A stretch of 64,000 bases of DNA from Acidobacteria bacterium AB60 (GTDB lineage Bacteria > Acidobacteriota > Terriglobia > Terriglobales > Acidobacteriaceae). The DNA lies in assembly GCA_008682415.1 (NCBI GenBank), contig VANK01000007.1, positions 62,001 to 126,000 on the forward strand, in the 5' to 3' direction. This document shows positions 36,083-43,416 of the stretch, piece by piece. The position numbers and the translations under genes were made by a program. Positions within the stretch are counted from its first letter, which is position 1. Each line of letters opens with the position of its first letter. Below the pieces are notes generated by a model. That model was not told the origin of the DNA. It worked only from the letters and a program-made list of their open reading frames with translations, and did no database searches.

Positions 36083-36585
36083 GTGGGGTTCGCGGTATCC
36101 CATGTCTCCAACATCGGGAGACATGGGGCACCCTCGGTCGTGCGAGAGCGCAGAGAAGCTGAGGGAGAGTCGTGCTGTCCCACCCTAGGCGCAAAAGGCG
36201 CGCCTAGAATGGGGCATCCGCATTCGAAAGAGCAAAATCAAGAACAACTGCGGGTTCTTCGACTGCGCCGGTGCGGTGCACCGGCTTCGCTCAGAATGAC
36301 AGGTTGTTGGGGTGGGCGCTGCGCTCAGGAACAACCGCAGATCCTTCGCTGTGCTCAGGAACAACTGCGGGTTCTTCGACTGCGCCGGTGCGGTGCACCG
36401 GCTTCGCTCAGAATGACAGGGTTGTTGGGGTGGGCGCTGCGCTCAGGAACAACCGCAGGTCCTTCGCTGCGCTCAGGAAAAACTGCGGGTTCTTCGACTG
36501 CGCCGGTGCGGTGCACCGGCTTCGCTCAGAATGACAGGGTTGTTGGGTGGGGCCTGCGCTCAGGAACATACGGGTTCTTCGCTGT
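36083..36585. repeat. Mixed repeat cluster: inverted hairpin units plus tandem CTGCGGGTTCTTCG repeats
   Basis: 36099-36127 holds the ATGTCTCC-type hairpin and 36185-36207 the CTAGGCGC-type hairpin, both followed by GGGGCA(C/T)CC. This is the reverse orientation of the 9.9-10.9 kb array. From ~36240 to 36560 a unit containing AACTGCGGGTTCTTCGACTG, GGTGCGGTGCACCGG and CTTCGCTCAGAATGACAGG is repeated three times, with partial copies between. GGTGCGGTGCACCGG is self-complementary. No gene is credible here. Confidence 0.88.
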
Positions 36586-36588
36586 GGG

Positions 36589-37365
36589 TCAGGAGATCTG
36601 GATGGCGGTGGAGAAGGGGCGGCGCCAGCGGGGTTCCAGGCGGGCGTCGGGGTTGCGGCGGCCGAGGGCGAGGACGAGGGCGATGACGTCTCCGCGTTGG
36701 AGGCCGAGGAGGCGCGCGAGCTTGCGGGGGTTGAAGCCTTCCATGGGGCAGGAGTCGAGGCCGCGGGCGGAGGCGGCGAGGAGGGCGGTTTGCGCGGCGA
36801 AGAGGGCGTTGCGCGCGGCCCAGTTGCGGATGCCCTGCGGACCAAGGGGGAGCAGGGTGAGCGATGGGAAGAGAGCGGTGAGGAGAAGGTAGAGCGGCGT
36901 CCAGAGGAAGCTGGGCGCGAGGCGGAGGAAGGTTGCGGCGGCCTTGCATTGTTTGCAGTGATAGGCACGGGACTGGGGGGAGAGTTCGGGCGAGCTGTCG
37001 AGGGAATCGCGGAAGAGCGCGAGGGTGTCGCGGGCGAAGCGGGGAGCGGCGACGAAGACCAGCAGGGCGGAGGCGGAGCGGGCGGCGCGCTGGTTGCGGC
37101 ATGCGGCGGCAGCGGCGTGGAGGACGGCCGGGTCGCGGAGCCAGTGGATGACGTAGGGCTGGGAGTTGTTGCTGGAGGGGGCGAGCAGCGCTTCGCGCAG
37201 GACGGCTTCAACGTCGGCGTCAGGGAGGGGGGCGGCGTCGAAGTGGCGGACGGCGCGACGGGAGCGGTTGATGTGCTGGAAGGCGCTCCAGGCGGAGTCG
37301 GAACAAGGAGGGTGGGAGGCGAGGGGAGGGGCAAGGGCGGCGGCGCTGGTCGGCATGGTTTCCAT
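36589..37365 (-). CDS. Nitroreductase-family FMN oxidoreductase
   Basis: 258 residues. Nitroreductase landmarks are INRSRRAVRHFDAAPLPD at the N-terminus (FMN phosphate-binding Arg cluster), LLAPSSNNSQPYVIHW (FMN-contacting Ser/Asn), and NALFAAQTALLAASARGLDSCPMEGFNPRKL, the conserved helix and loop. An insertion at ~125-160 contains AYHCKQCKA, a CxxC pair unusual for the family, and a hydrophobic LYLLLTALFPSLTLLPLG segment. It uses NAD(P)H to reduce nitro-compounds or quinones; real substrate unknown. It diverges from a TetR repressor and a putative operator abuts its start codon, so repression by that protein is likely. ATG 37356 is an alternative start. Confidence 0.88.
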   Translation of the reverse strand: METMPTSAAALAPPLASHPPCSDSAWSAFQHINRSRRAVRHFDAAPLPDADVEAVLREALLAPSSNNSQPYVIHWLRDPAVLHAAAAACRNQRAARSASALLVFVAAPRFARDTLALFRDSLDSSPELSPQSRAYHCKQCKAAATFLRLAPSFLWTPLYLLLTALFPSLTLLPLGPQGIRNWAARNALFAAQTALLAASARGLDSCPMEGFNPRKLARLLGLQRGDVIALVLALGRRNPDARLEPRWRRPFSTAIQIS

Positions 37366-37368
37366 AAT

Positions 37369-37380
37369 GTAAGCTTTTAC
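37369..37380. promoter_or_regulatory. Candidate TetR operator in the nitroreductase/tetR divergent region
   Basis: GTAA-GCTT-TTAC is an inverted repeat immediately upstream of the nitroreductase ATG, in the only AT-rich part of the 49-base divergent gap. Adjacent TTTGTCTAC extends a weaker dyad. The position would let one repressor control both genes. Confidence 0.45.
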
Positions 37381-37414
37381 TTAGTTTGTCTACTTGCATT
37401 GGAGAGGTGCGCCG

Positions 37415-38029
37415 GTGGGGGGGAAGCGAGCGCTGAAGCCGCGCAAAGCGCCGCGCCAGGAGCGGGCGCAGGAGACGGTGGACGCGATTCTGGAGGCGGG
37501 TGCTTACATTCTGGTGCGGGATGGGTGGGAGAAGTTCACGACCAATCGAGTGGCGGAGCGCGCGGGGGTGAACATTGCGTCGCTGTACCAGTACTTCCCC
37601 AACAAGGAGGCTATTGCGGCGGAGCTGCAGAGGCGGCATATCGCGAAGGGGCGGAGCGCGTATCCGGAGATGAGGGAGCGGCTGCGGTCTCAGGCGGATC
37701 TGCGCGGGGCGCTGAGGATCCTGGTGGAGGGGGCGATTGCGGAGCACCGGGTGAATCCGCGATTGCACCGGGTGTTTGCAGAGGAGCTGCCGCGGGCGTC
37801 GCGGCGGGTGCATGGGGAGCGCGACGAGCAGGTGATGGAACGGCTGGCGGAGATCGTGGAGCCGTATGGGATCGATGTGCCGGACCGGGAGATTGCGTTG
37901 TTTCTGTTTCGGGTGGTGGGGCATGCGGCGATTCACGAAGCGGCGAGCGAGCGGCCGGAGTTGCTGGAGAATCCGGTGTTTGCGGAGGAGCTGGTGACGT
38001 TGTTTGAGAGGTATTTGGTGAGGGAATAG
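37415..38029 (+). CDS. TetR/AcrR-family transcriptional repressor
   Basis: 204 residues from a GTG at 37415, with GGAGAG nine bases upstream; a TTG at 37394 is possible but would lack a site. N-terminal helix-turn-helix: RQERAQETVDAILEAGAYIL, FTTNRVAERAGVNIASLYQYFPNKEAIAAEL. The C-terminal ligand domain matches the TetR_C 'AcrR 33' type in outline (VEGAIAEHRVNPRLHRVFAEELP, EIALFLFRVVGHAAIHEA). It probably represses the divergent nitroreductase gene and itself. Confidence 0.92.
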   Translation: MGGKRALKPRKAPRQERAQETVDAILEAGAYILVRDGWEKFTTNRVAERAGVNIASLYQYFPNKEAIAAELQRRHIAKGRSAYPEMRERLRSQADLRGALRILVEGAIAEHRVNPRLHRVFAEELPRASRRVHGERDEQVMERLAEIVEPYGIDVPDREIALFLFRVVGHAAIHEAASERPELLENPVFAEELVTLFERYLVRE

Positions 38030-38430
38030 GGAACAGGGAACAGGGCCGAGGGACGAGAAGATAGGGCCAAGGGCCAAGTACCAAGGGCCGAGGGGCGAGA
38101 AGATAGGGCCAAGGGCCAAGTACCAAGGGGCGAGAAACAAAGACGGGTCGAGACGGGGGACCTGTCTGGGCCGGCCTGCTGGGTCGAGGGACGAGAAGAT
38201 AGGGCCAAGGGCCAAGTACCAAGGGCCGAGGGGCGAGAAGATAGGGCCAAGGGCCAAGTACCAAGCGGCGAGAAACAAAGACGGGTCGAGACGGGGGACC
38301 TGTCTGGGCCGGCCTGCTGGGTCGAGGGTGCGTACTTGACTCCGGGCGAGTAACTGCCAACTCGGACATGATCAAAAGCAACTGCGGATCCCTCCCCCTT
38401 CGCTGTGCTCAGGGTGCGGATGACACCTCT
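38030..38430. repeat. Low-complexity tandem repeats (GGGCCAAGTACCAAGGG type) and an inverted copy of the 8.1 kb repeat
   Basis: GAAGATAGGGCCAAGGGCC followed by AAGTACCAAG recurs four times between 38058 and 38265. A longer unit of ~120 bases ending AAACAAAGACGGGTCGAGACG and CCTGTCTGGGCCGGCCTGCTG is present twice (ending ~38185 and ~38325). GGAACAGGGAACAGGG starts the region. From ~38372 to 38440 the sequence is the reverse complement of part of the 8.1-8.6 kb unit (CTGCGGATCCCTCCCCCTTC, CAGGGTGCGGATGACA). Nothing here is credibly coding. Confidence 0.88.
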
Positions 38431-38597
38431 CGGGAGGAGCGGGCTTCAGGGCGGATCCTTCGCTGCGTTCAGGAAGACTGTGCGTTGTGGTGGGCCGCTG
38501 GCGAACTGCTGCCGATGGGGGAGTTTGGAACGTGAAGTTTCCCGTGGAAGTCTGGAAGGTCACGTTTTCCGGGGTGGCTGGCGGGGCGGGATCGTCC

Positions 38598-38603
38598 TAT
38601 AAT
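38598..38603 (+). promoter_or_regulatory. Candidate -10 box upstream of the DUF4157 gene
   Basis: A perfect TATAAT 63 bases before the ATG, in otherwise GC-rich DNA. The position 17 bases upstream (TGGCTG) is a poor -35, so confidence is limited. Confidence 0.35.
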
Positions 38604-38665
38604 CGGGTACCTCTCCCGGCGGGTTAGAGCGGGGAGGCTGGGCGGCGCGGCGCGGGAGCGAGACG

Positions 38666-40348
38666 ATGACGCAGCGATTGTTGGCCAAGGCGAAGGCGGG
38701 CGTTGCTCCGCTGGGCGGTTCCGGCAAGGGCCTGGCGGAGCACCGCAACGGGCATGCGGGACAGGAACGAGCCGGAGGGAACAGCGAAGCTTCTCTGAAG
38801 CAGCAGGCGACGGGCGAGAGGGGCGGTGGCCTTTCAGCGATTGCGGGATTGCGGCCGAGCCGGATTCCTGCGTATCCAATGGAGGAGGGGCGTGGGGCGG
38901 GGGAGGCGCTTGATCCAGCGGTGCGGGCGCGGTATGAGGGCAATCTGGGCAGGAGCCTGGCGGACGTTCGGGTGCATACGGATGCGGCGGCGGCGCGGTC
39001 GGCGGAGAGCCTGGGCGCGCAGGCGTATACGGTGGGCCGGGAGATTGTGTTTGGCGCGGGACGGTTTCGTCCGGGATCGGCGGATGGTGAGCGGCTGCTG
39101 GCGCACGAGCTGGCGCATGTGGCGCAGCAGTCGTCGCATCAGGCGGGGGGAGCGGGATTGACGGTGAGTCGTCCCGGAGATGCGGCGGAGCGGGCGGCGG
39201 ATGTGGCGGCGGGAATGCTGTTGCGGGGGCAGAGGGCGGAGGTTGCGCCGCAGCCGGTGGCGATTGCGCGGCAGGCAGTTGGGGAGACGGGGCCGGGCGC
39301 GGAGCCGCTGGTGCTGATTCGTCAGTGGCTGGAGGCGCACCAGTTTGCTCCTCCAGCGGAGCAGACGCGCGAGGGAGAGCAGCACGTGCTGCTGAATGGC
39401 GAAGAGATGCCCGTGACGCAGGCGGTGCGGCTGGCGACGGAGGCGACGCATCAGCCGGCGGATACGGTGCGCGGGGTGATTACGAACATGCTGGCGCCGC
39501 GGATGCCGCGCAGTTTGACGGGGGCACCGTTTGTGGGGCCGGGGAACAATGTGCCGGGGCTGCCGCTGATGCCGCGCAGCTATGAGGACAATGTCGCGCT
39601 GGGGAAGGCGTCGGAGCTGGACACGATCGATCACTGGCTGGACGAGCATGGGTTTGCGCCGCCGGAGATTCGCGATCCGGTGGGGGACCGAGTGGTGCTG
39701 GACGGGCAGGATACGACGATGGAGCGGGTGGCAGACCGGGCGCTGGCGATCCTGGGGCAGTATCCGTATCTGCATCGGCAGGAGGTGCTGGTGCATCTGC
39801 GGCAGAAGTATGTAGCCGCGCGGGGCGGGCCGACGACGCAGGTGGTGTTTGGATACACGCTGGTGCCGAAGGCACTGCAGTACACGACCGCGCCGGCGGA
39901 TCCGATGAACCCGACGCGGACGCAGCACCAGTTTTCGTTCACGATTACGCGGGCCCATCACGCGAGTGATTCGCCGGGGCTGGAGAGCTCGTTCCAAGGA
40001 AGCGTGACGCTGGACGATACGGGCAACCTGGTGAATGTGCAGGCGGGCGGGCAGGAGGCGGTGGTGGTGCCGCTGCTGCGCGGGTGGATCCAGGTGAGCG
40101 GGCTGGTGCAGGTGATGGCGGCGGCGAACTGGAGCCGGACGGTGAGCGGGACGGCGGCGGTGAACGGGTCGATCCAGGTGGCTGGGGGCGCGCAGATCCT
40201 GGTGACGCCCAACTTCCGGGAAGGGCCGTTGAGTTTCCTGAACGGGCACGTGCAGGTGGGGGTGCAGGCGCTGGGCGGTTATACGACCGGTGGAGCGGGC
40301 AGTGCGTGGGGAGGAAATGTGGGCGGAGTGATCAACGTTCCGTTCTGA
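38666..40348 (+). CDS. DUF4157 (eCIS-core) metallopeptidase-like protein with duplicated middle domain
   Basis: 560 residues, no signal peptide. Residues ~78-155 are a DUF4157 domain: LDPAVRARYEGNLGRSLADVRVHTDAAAARSAESLGAQAY in pieces, then ERLLAHELAHVAQQ with the zinc-type HELAH at 147-151. A disordered Gly/Ala-rich leader (1-75) precedes it. Residues ~218-277 and ~320-384 are two homologous ~65-residue modules (IRQWLEAHQFAPP with HVLLNGEEM, and IDHWLDEHGFAPP with RVVLDGQDT). The last ~170 residues are beta-rich and end VGGVINVPF, resembling an outer-membrane barrel terminus. DUF4157 is common in proteins associated with extracellular contractile injection systems, but no such locus is present here. 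Function is unknown. Confidence 0.85.
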   Translation: MTQRLLAKAKAGVAPLGGSGKGLAEHRNGHAGQERAGGNSEASLKQQATGERGGGLSAIAGLRPSRIPAYPMEEGRGAGEALDPAVRARYEGNLGRSLADVRVHTDAAAARSAESLGAQAYTVGREIVFGAGRFRPGSADGERLLAHELAHVAQQSSHQAGGAGLTVSRPGDAAERAADVAAGMLLRGQRAEVAPQPVAIARQAVGETGPGAEPLVLIRQWLEAHQFAPPAEQTREGEQHVLLNGEEMPVTQAVRLATEATHQPADTVRGVITNMLAPRMPRSLTGAPFVGPGNNVPGLPLMPRSYEDNVALGKASELDTIDHWLDEHGFAPPEIRDPVGDRVVLDGQDTTMERVADRALAILGQYPYLHRQEVLVHLRQKYVAARGGPTTQVVFGYTLVPKALQYTTAPADPMNPTRTQHQFSFTITRAHHASDSPGLESSFQGSVTLDDTGNLVNVQAGGQEAVVVPLLRGWIQVSGLVQVMAAANWSRTVSGTAAVNGSIQVAGGAQILVTPNFREGPLSFLNGHVQVGVQALGGYTTGGAGSAWGGNVGGVINVPF

Positions 40349-40382
40349 GACTGCTCCAGGACTATGGAATGCGGCGGGAGGG

Positions 40383-41423
40383 TCAGGCGCAGGGCTGGCG
40401 GTGGGCAACCTCGATGATGTTGGCGATCTCGGCGAGGCGCTGGTAGGAGTCGAGGCGGTCCTGCTGCCGGTAGCAGTCGGTGACGGCGATGACTTCGTTG
40501 GCGCCGGTGTCGCGGAGCAGCTTTTCGAGGCCGGCGCGGACGGTGTCATCGGAGCCGACGATGGCTGCGCCGAGTCGGCTCATGACGGCGACCCGCTCGC
40601 CTTCGGTCCAGAGGCCATCCATGGAGTCGACGGGGGGCAGGAGTTCGACGGGCTGATTGCGGATGAGGCGGAGGAAGCGCTGCTGCGGGGTGGTGAAGAG
40701 GCGGCGGGCTTCGGCGTCGGTGGCGGCGGCGATGATGGCGACGCCGACCATGAAGTAAGGAGCGGCGAGGACGCTGCTGGGGCGGAACTGGTCGTGGTAG
40801 AGGTCGGCGGCGGCGTAGAGGTACTCAGGCGCGAAGTGGGCGGCGAAGGCGAAGGGCAGGCCGAGGCGCGCGGCGAGCTGAGCGCTGTAGATGCTTGAGC
40901 CGAGCAGGGTGATGGGGACGTTGCTGTTCTGGCCGGGGATGGCTTTGACGACCTGGGTGGGGCGTTCCGGGCCGAGGTAGGTGCGGAGTTCTTCGAGGAG
41001 GGCGGGGAAGTCGTCGCCGGTCTGGCCGTGGTCGCGGCGGAGGGCGCGCATGGTGGCGAAGTCGCCGCCGGGAGCGCGGCCCAGGCCGAGGTCGATGCGG
41101 CCGGGATAGAGGGCCTCAAGCGTGCCGAACTGCTCGGCGATGACGAGCGGGGCGTGGTTGGGGAGCATGACGCCGCCGCTGCCCACGCGAATGCGGCGAG
41201 TATGTCCGGCAATGTGGCCGATGAGCACGGAGGTGGCGGAGCAGGCGAGGCCGCCGATGGAGTGGTGCTCGGCGAGCCAGAAGCGCTTGTATCCCCACTG
41301 CTCGGCGTGCTGAGCAAGATCGACTGAGCGCGCGATGGCGGAGCCGGGGTCTTCACCCGGGCGCATGGCCACCAGGTCCAGCATGGAAACCGCCAACCGA
41401 TCTCTCGTCGCGCGATCTGTCAT
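40383..41423 (-). CDS. LLM-class (luciferase-like) flavin-dependent oxidoreductase
   Basis: 346 residues, single TIM-barrel of the bacterial luciferase superfamily: [81 protein letters not shown] and [16 protein letters not shown]. These match the YhbW/MsnO8-like subgroup that uses reduced FMN. No flavin reductase is adjacent and the substrate is unknown. It ends just after the convergent DUF4157 gene. Confidence 0.92.
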   Translation of the reverse strand: MTDRATRDRLAVSMLDLVAMRPGEDPGSAIARSVDLAQHAEQWGYKRFWLAEHHSIGGLACSATSVLIGHIAGHTRRIRVGSGGVMLPNHAPLVIAEQFGTLEALYPGRIDLGLGRAPGGDFATMRALRRDHGQTGDDFPALLEELRTYLGPERPTQVVKAIPGQNSNVPITLLGSSIYSAQLAARLGLPFAFAAHFAPEYLYAAADLYHDQFRPSSVLAAPYFMVGVAIIAAATDAEARRLFTTPQQRFLRLIRNQPVELLPPVDSMDGLWTEGERVAVMSRLGAAIVGSDDTVRAGLEKLLRDTGANEVIAVTDCYRQQDRLDSYQRLAEIANIIEVAHRQPCA

Positions 41424-41514
41424 ACCCCCTTAGATTCATCTCAAGCGAAAGCGATGCCGAAGGTGGGGCGTTTGCGGTTGTATGCTCGATGCCAGGCGGC
41501 GTACGCGGAGCGGA

Positions 41515-42027
41515 ATGATGGCGCAATTGAGGGCAGTAGCTGGGGATATTACCAGGCGGGACGTGGATGCGATTGTGAATGCGGCGAACACATCGCTGCT
41601 GGGCGGGGGCGGGGTGGATGGGGCCATTCATCGCGCGGCGGGGCCAGAGTTGCTGGAGGCCTGCCGCAAGCTGCACGGCTGCGCGACGGGAGACGCGAAG
41701 GCGACGGCGGGGTTTCGTTTGCCGGCGAAGTGGGTGTTTCACGCGGTGGGGCCGGTGTGGCACGGAGGCGGCCACAACGAGGATGAGCTGCTGGCCTCGT
41801 GCTACCGGCGGTGCCTGGAACTGGCACGGGAACATGCGGTGCGGTCGATTGCGTTTCCCGCGATCAGCACGGGAGTGTATTCGTTTCCGCTGGAGCGGGC
41901 GACGAAGATCGCCATCCAAACGGTGCGGGCGCACATCGAAGACAGCGGAGTGGAGCGAGTGGAGTTCGTGTGCTTCAACAGCGATGCGCTGCTGGTGTAC
42001 GAGCGGCTGCTGACAGCAGGTTCTTGA
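41515..42027 (+). CDS. Macro-domain O-acetyl-ADP-ribose deacetylase
   Basis: 170 residues from ATG 41515 (GCGGAG upstream). Macro-domain motifs are clear: [37 protein letters not shown] (in pieces: [19 protein letters not shown]), [22 protein letters not shown] and [18 protein letters not shown], the phosphate loop. The YmdB type hydrolyses O-acetyl-ADP-ribose and can remove ADP-ribose from proteins. It lies 16 bases upstream of an aldo/keto reductase and is probably cotranscribed with it. Confidence 0.93.
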   Translation: MMAQLRAVAGDITRRDVDAIVNAANTSLLGGGGVDGAIHRAAGPELLEACRKLHGCATGDAKATAGFRLPAKWVFHAVGPVWHGGGHNEDELLASCYRRCLELAREHAVRSIAFPAISTGVYSFPLERATKIAIQTVRAHIEDSGVERVEFVCFNSDALLVYERLLTAGS

Positions 42028-42043
42028 ACAATCGGGAGAGTGC

Positions 42044-43045
42044 ATGGAGTACGTGAATCTGGGCAAGACGGGAATGAAGGTGTCGCGCATCTGCCTGGGA
42101 TGCATGACGTATGGCGCGCCAGTGACGGGCGAGGCGGCGAAGGGCGGGCGGCATGCGTGGGCCTTGAACGAAGAGCAGAGCCAGCCGTTTCTGGAGCAGG
42201 CGCTGGAGCTGGGGATCAACTTCTGGGATACGGCGAATGTGTATTCCAGCGGCGAGAGCGAGCGGGTGATCGGCAAGTTTTTGAAGAACAACACGCGCCG
42301 CGAGGCGATGGTGATCGCGACCAAGGCGCACGGGGTGATGCGGGAAGAGCCGAACGGGCGCGGGCTGTCGCGGAAGGCGATTCTGTTCGAACTGGAGGAG
42401 AGCCTGCGGCGGCTGGAGACCGATTACGTGGATCTGTACCAGATTCACCGGTGGGACTATGAGACGCCGATCGAGGAGACGCTGGAGGCGCTGCACGATG
42501 CGGTGAAGGCGGGCAAGGTGCGGTATATCGGGGCGTCGTCGATGTACTCGTGGCAGTTTGCGAAGTCGCTGTACCTTGCGGACCTGCGGAACTGGACGCG
42601 GTTTGTGACGATGCAGAACCATTACAACCTGCTGTATCGCGAGGAGGAGCGGGAGATGGTGGGGCTGTGCCTGGACCAGGGCATCGGGATGCTGCCGTGG
42701 AGTCCGCTGGCGCGGGGACGGCTGGCGCGGCCGTGGCAGTCCGAGAACACGAAGCGGTTTGAGACGGACCGGTTCGGGACGTCGATGTACTCGCGAACGG
42801 AGGAGGACGACCGCCGGGTGGTGGACACGGTGGAGGCGATCGCGAAGAAGCGCGGGGTCGCGATGGCGCAGGTGGCGCTGTCGTGGATGCTGGGGAAGCC
42901 GGTGGTGACGGCGCCGATTGTGGGCGCGACCAAGGCGCATCATCTGGAGGACGCGGTGGCGGCTCTGTCATTGAAGCTGAGTGACGAGGAGATCCAGGCG
43001 CTGGAGGAGCGGTACGCGCCGCATCCAGTGCTGGGGTTCAATTAG
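42044..43045 (+). CDS. Aldo/keto reductase
   Basis: 333 residues. Tetrad pattern: NFWDTANVYSSGESERVIG (Asp and Tyr), VIATKAHG (Lys) and LYQIHRWD (His). The NADPH site is YIGASSMYSWQF and TAPIVGATKAHHLEDAVAAL, and the start MEYVNLGKTGMKVSRICLGCM is typical of AKR family 11/YajO-like members. GGAGAG precedes the start. Substrate is unknown. It follows the macro-domain gene closely. Confidence 0.93.
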   Translation: MEYVNLGKTGMKVSRICLGCMTYGAPVTGEAAKGGRHAWALNEEQSQPFLEQALELGINFWDTANVYSSGESERVIGKFLKNNTRREAMVIATKAHGVMREEPNGRGLSRKAILFELEESLRRLETDYVDLYQIHRWDYETPIEETLEALHDAVKAGKVRYIGASSMYSWQFAKSLYLADLRNWTRFVTMQNHYNLLYREEEREMVGLCLDQGIGMLPWSPLARGRLARPWQSENTKRFETDRFGTSMYSRTEEDDRRVVDTVEAIAKKRGVAMAQVALSWMLGKPVVTAPIVGATKAHHLEDAVAALSLKLSDEEIQALEERYAPHPVLGFN

Positions 43046-43416
43046 TTGCGAGTTGCGAGTTGCGAGTTGCGCGATGGACTATGCCTGGCAGCGTCCAATG
43101 CACGGACGAGGAGACCCGGGGTCTGGAGTTCTTTTCGCTACTCCTTGTGACCGCAGCGTAAAGGCATGGAGAACGCAGGGTGGAGGTATCCCATGTCTCC
43201 AAAATCGGGAGACATGGGGCACCCACGGTCGTGCCTGGTCGAGCGCCTGAGAGCCTGGAGAATGCAGCGCTGAGGTATCCCATGTCTCCAAAATCGGGAG
43301 ACATGGGGCACCCACGGTCGTGCCTGGTCGAGTGTGTAAAGGCCTGGAGAACGCAGGGCTGAGTCGCGAGTTGCGAGAGACGAGAGGCGAGACACCAGAC
43401 ACGAGACACGAGAGGC
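43046..43416. repeat. Repeat cluster: GAGTTGC tandem, two inverted hairpin units, GAGAC/GAGGC text
   Basis: GAGTTGCGAGTTGCGAGTTG follows the reductase stop directly. Two hairpin units (CCCATGTCTCC stems at 43190 and 43279, period 89) are flanked by GGCACCCACGGTCGTGCCTGG and GGAGAACGCAGGG. They are in the orientation of the 36.1 kb copies and opposite to the 9.9-10.9 kb array. The last 50 bases are degenerate GAGACACGAGAGGC text reaching the permease stop codon. Confidence 0.9.
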
